From a virus, in the IMG/VR virus record IMGVR_UViG_3300025120_000535, positions 1 through 24,152 of that record: a DNA stretch of 24,152 nucleotides; one strand, written 5' to 3'. Positions within the stretch are counted from its first letter, which is position 1. Every line of letters starts with the position of its first letter. Made by a program: the position numbers and the translations under genes. Of the stretch, positions 23,101 to 24,152 are shown piece after piece. The notes beneath the pieces were generated by a model. The model was not told the DNA's origin. It saw only the letters and a program-made list of their open reading frames with translations, and ran no database searches.

Positions 23101-24152
23101 TGAAAAAAAATTACAAGCTATAGAAAACATTAAAAATGATGCGGATGGCTTTGCTGACAAAGATACTAATACAACTGTAGTTGTTGTAGAAAATCAAGTT
23201 AAAAACCAAAGAAAATTTACAGGTGTACACGAAATAGGCCATCAATTATTTTGGAATATATTTAGTAGAAATTCTGCAGCTTTTGAACCAATTGCTCAAC
23301 AGTTGTTAAAAACAACAAAAAAAATAGATCCTAAATTATACAAAAAAATAATAGCTGAAACACAAAAAGATGACAATGGTAATTTAATGACTCAAGAAGT
23401 TATAACAAGATTTTTAGAAGCTGCAGCAGGTGGAGAAATTAAAATGATTCAAAAAGCTAGTGGTTGGAAAGGTCTGTTTGGAGTTATGGTTCAGCAAGAA
23501 TTTGACAATAATTTTGATTACAATTTTGATTTTAAAGGTGAAACTGATATAGTAAATTGGGTTATTGGTTTAGGTAACAAACTTAAAGATGGTAGTTTAA
23601 ATAGAGATCAACTTAATGAAGCCGAACAAACTGCTGGGTTTTTTATGAAAGTTACAGATACTCAAGGAGAGATTGAGGCTAATTCTGATGGGATAGCTTT
23701 GTCTTCTTCCCCTACATTAGTTCCAGTTCCAGGTGATTTAAAAAGTATATTTGATAACGAATTTGTTATACAAGGAGATACTTACTCAACTAAATTACAA
23801 AATGAAGATGGTGAAAGAAAATTTAATAGTAAAGAAGATTTTAAAAACAGTGTAGAAAAGGCAAATTTACAAATGTTAATAGAATTAACTCCTACGCTAG
23901 ATGGTTCTATAAAAAATTTACCAGGTGTTAGTCAAGCTTATTTAGATATGGAAGGTAACGAAACATATATTGAGGATGTTAAAAAAAGAATATCTGACAA
24001 AGCAATGAGTGAATTTAATCCAGCGTTAAATGAAAGCTTTTTTGGTTGGTTAACAGGTAAAAACGTAACTGGTAAATCTATAATAGAACTTGCAGCAGGA
24101 GATATACAGATTAAAAATAAAAAGAAAGTCTCTACTACCCCTATTGATTCAA
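20117..24152 (+). CDS. Giant virion protein with HEIGH metallopeptidase domain (partial, at least 1345 aa)
   Basis: The frame is open from ATG 20117 to the window edge with no stop (checked codon by codon), so the C-terminus is missing. The N-terminal 450 residues are soluble and highly charged. Residues about 495-525 (GGGFADIGFNLIYGTGKVLN) and 596-620 (IPIYATMMATGGYGAFVIGA) are Gly-rich hydrophobic segments, with another at about 732-752 (FSGFSMSLIMSGSSFG), and a helical segment GFVYEPLLEAGGEALTTGFQ lies from 695. At 1038-1042 lies HEIGH (GVHEIGHQLFW), the HExxH zinc motif, with E1039 as catalytic base. The gluzincin-type third ligand could be E1094 in MTQEVITRFLEAA, which is inference. Large phage polyvalent and internal virion proteins carry such domains; the closest parallel in role is T7 gp16. 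The probable job is to enter the host envelope with the DNA. It starts 10 bases after its neighbour behind TTTAATTAATGG. Confidence 0.75.
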   Translation, partial: MANCKELHVIGSLAYKDCLEKNKNVIATENELEADVTSLFPTKTIKNPDNILFTETDTGTLDYKTESLFKINENTTRGAEEVKSFLEEYSSEIPGLSYDLEQISIDAGMGVESKGLKNLRLKYKNNKGETVQSDLINFRAEGKTEENLNTIKDFFNKNLSQEELKALNESLYKKGQATLAKNNGTLSIEKEREILTTVLPTDNFQPLYIEEEGGKPDENGKVKLIPNKAIFDPYDKPINKESKTGSNYGSYNYFGGPLKTEKVYPYEKEFQVSLDKLTNNNYQLENPKSPEEIYNQAKEDTIIDIATQRLNEAKTSKRNEDNDESLQNQARAFIGNAALKTSLKTDFNKKIDEADTSSKNLGLYEQLLDLMKKVTDGKADEKDYATIQENIKLLNLNVSSESFKSGMSFDDYVDQGGAENENLKNLNDITLKNGVQTTRDFLATYKNAYQSAKAEQGLFKKRQVEIADLMNTIEDNDLALDLAGKNYSDIDKYMRNIGGGFADIGFNLIYGTGKVLNFVGKVAPKSIGTRVFTGQSLKQMLGSNGIDKALDSLAVDYVEETESIRSSFQPNISFEDAFKSPGNFGSFMVNEITTQIPIYATMMATGGYGAFVIGASSGAGKRATMAHEIATGRKEYSIPELILKPMGYAAAEGIIAHYTTVPIIKANKLRFTQMFKNSDVVDNGIKAYWKENLTGFVYEPLLEAGGEALTTGFQNLLDGNAFTANMDHSAFSGFSMSLIMSGSSFGYGTYMSRNSDFNKRSELRKEFDFQEDLSLQREEFRRKLNDGRYSAANKKEFKNVIDFFDSKIKEQAIVIDNSINKIESIIKNNYREGHATDIKNQLKAQTILQNRAQEVLNNNAFSEKQKSDIIKILSIEYQGHQSKIDGSLKENNMMKFRPEFELLELSVNEDGTPDLNKRQKFSDYMNEAAGLIQAEGGNISVENTRRGAYELYVTDIIKESNASAAKNKFAQLNFTQLDTVEQAIDWINNKSKLSDEKKLQAIENIKNDADGFADKDTNTTVVVVENQVKNQRKFTGVHEIGHQLFWNIFSRNSAAFEPIAQQLLKTTKKIDPKLYKKIIAETQKDDNGNLMTQEVITRFLEAAAGGEIKMIQKASGWKGLFGVMVQQEFDNNFDYNFDFKGETDIVNWVIGLGNKLKDGSLNRDQLNEAEQTAGFFMKVTDTQGEIEANSDGIALSSSPTLVPVPGDLKSIFDNEFVIQGDTYSTKLQNEDGERKFNSKEDFKNSVEKANLQMLIELTPTLDGSIKNLPGVSQAYLDMEGNETYIEDVKKRISDKAMSEFNPALNESFFGWLTGKNVTGKSIIELAAGDIQIKNKKKVSTTPIDS

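Noticed and set aside
1-24152. tRNA genes, CRISPR arrays, integrase or attachment sites, insertion sequences
   Set aside because: Gaps between genes are too short (none above 80 bases) and no cloverleaf, regular spacer repeat, terminal inverted repeat or recombinase motif was seen. The window looks like an uninterrupted structural module.
20117-24152. Virion RNA polymerase of the crAss-like type in the giant gene
   Set aside because: No DxDxD-type double-psi beta-barrel motif was seen in the 1345 residues available. The missing downstream part could still contain one, so this is rejected only for the visible portion.

Overview
The window is 24.2 kb of AT-rich, densely packed DNA with every credible gene on the + strand. 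It reads as the virion-morphogenesis module of a tailed phage, most likely a podovirus that infects a Bacteroidota (Flavobacteriia-like) host. Three things point there. The order is terminase, portal, scaffold, capsid, head-tail connector and tail proteins, then ejected internal proteins. Starts are preceded by A/T-rich leaders with almost no Shine-Dalgarno sequence, which is typical of Bacteroidota. The sizes and signatures of the terminase, portal, capsid and 'stabilization' proteins resemble crAss-like and marine flavophage podoviruses. I cannot settle the family from sequence reading alone.

Region 1 (7-3514) is a tightly coupled packaging operon: a small coiled-coil protein, a small unknown protein, a protein that looks like two GroES-type co-chaperonin barrels in tandem, a 90-residue candidate small terminase subunit, and the large terminase (ATPase plus RNase H-type nuclease). 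The ATPase half of the terminase sits in a patch of clearly different codon usage. Region 2 (3511-8631) builds the head: portal with a long Q-rich C-terminal tail, a K/E-rich probable scaffold, and the major capsid protein, closed by a very strong hairpin terminator with a TTCG loop. Region 3 (8700-18308) starts from a TTATA-repeat leader. It holds an unrecognised 254-residue protein, two connector/ring-type proteins carrying inserted beta modules, a 1456-residue stabilization/tail-hub protein with a cadherin-like C-terminus, and a second, related stabilization-type protein.

Region 4 (18322 to the window end) is a three-gene set of probable ejected virion proteins: a 223-residue Gly/Ala-rich amphipathic protein, a 367-residue helical protein, and a giant protein that is still open after 1345 residues. 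The giant protein has Gly-rich hydrophobic segments and a clear HEIGH zinc-metallopeptidase motif. The layout parallels the T7 gp14-gp15-gp16 ejection set but with a peptidase as the visible enzyme, and it is the most interesting system in the window.

No tRNA, CRISPR array, integrase, insertion sequence, lysis gene or replication gene was seen. No intergenic gap exceeds 80 bases.
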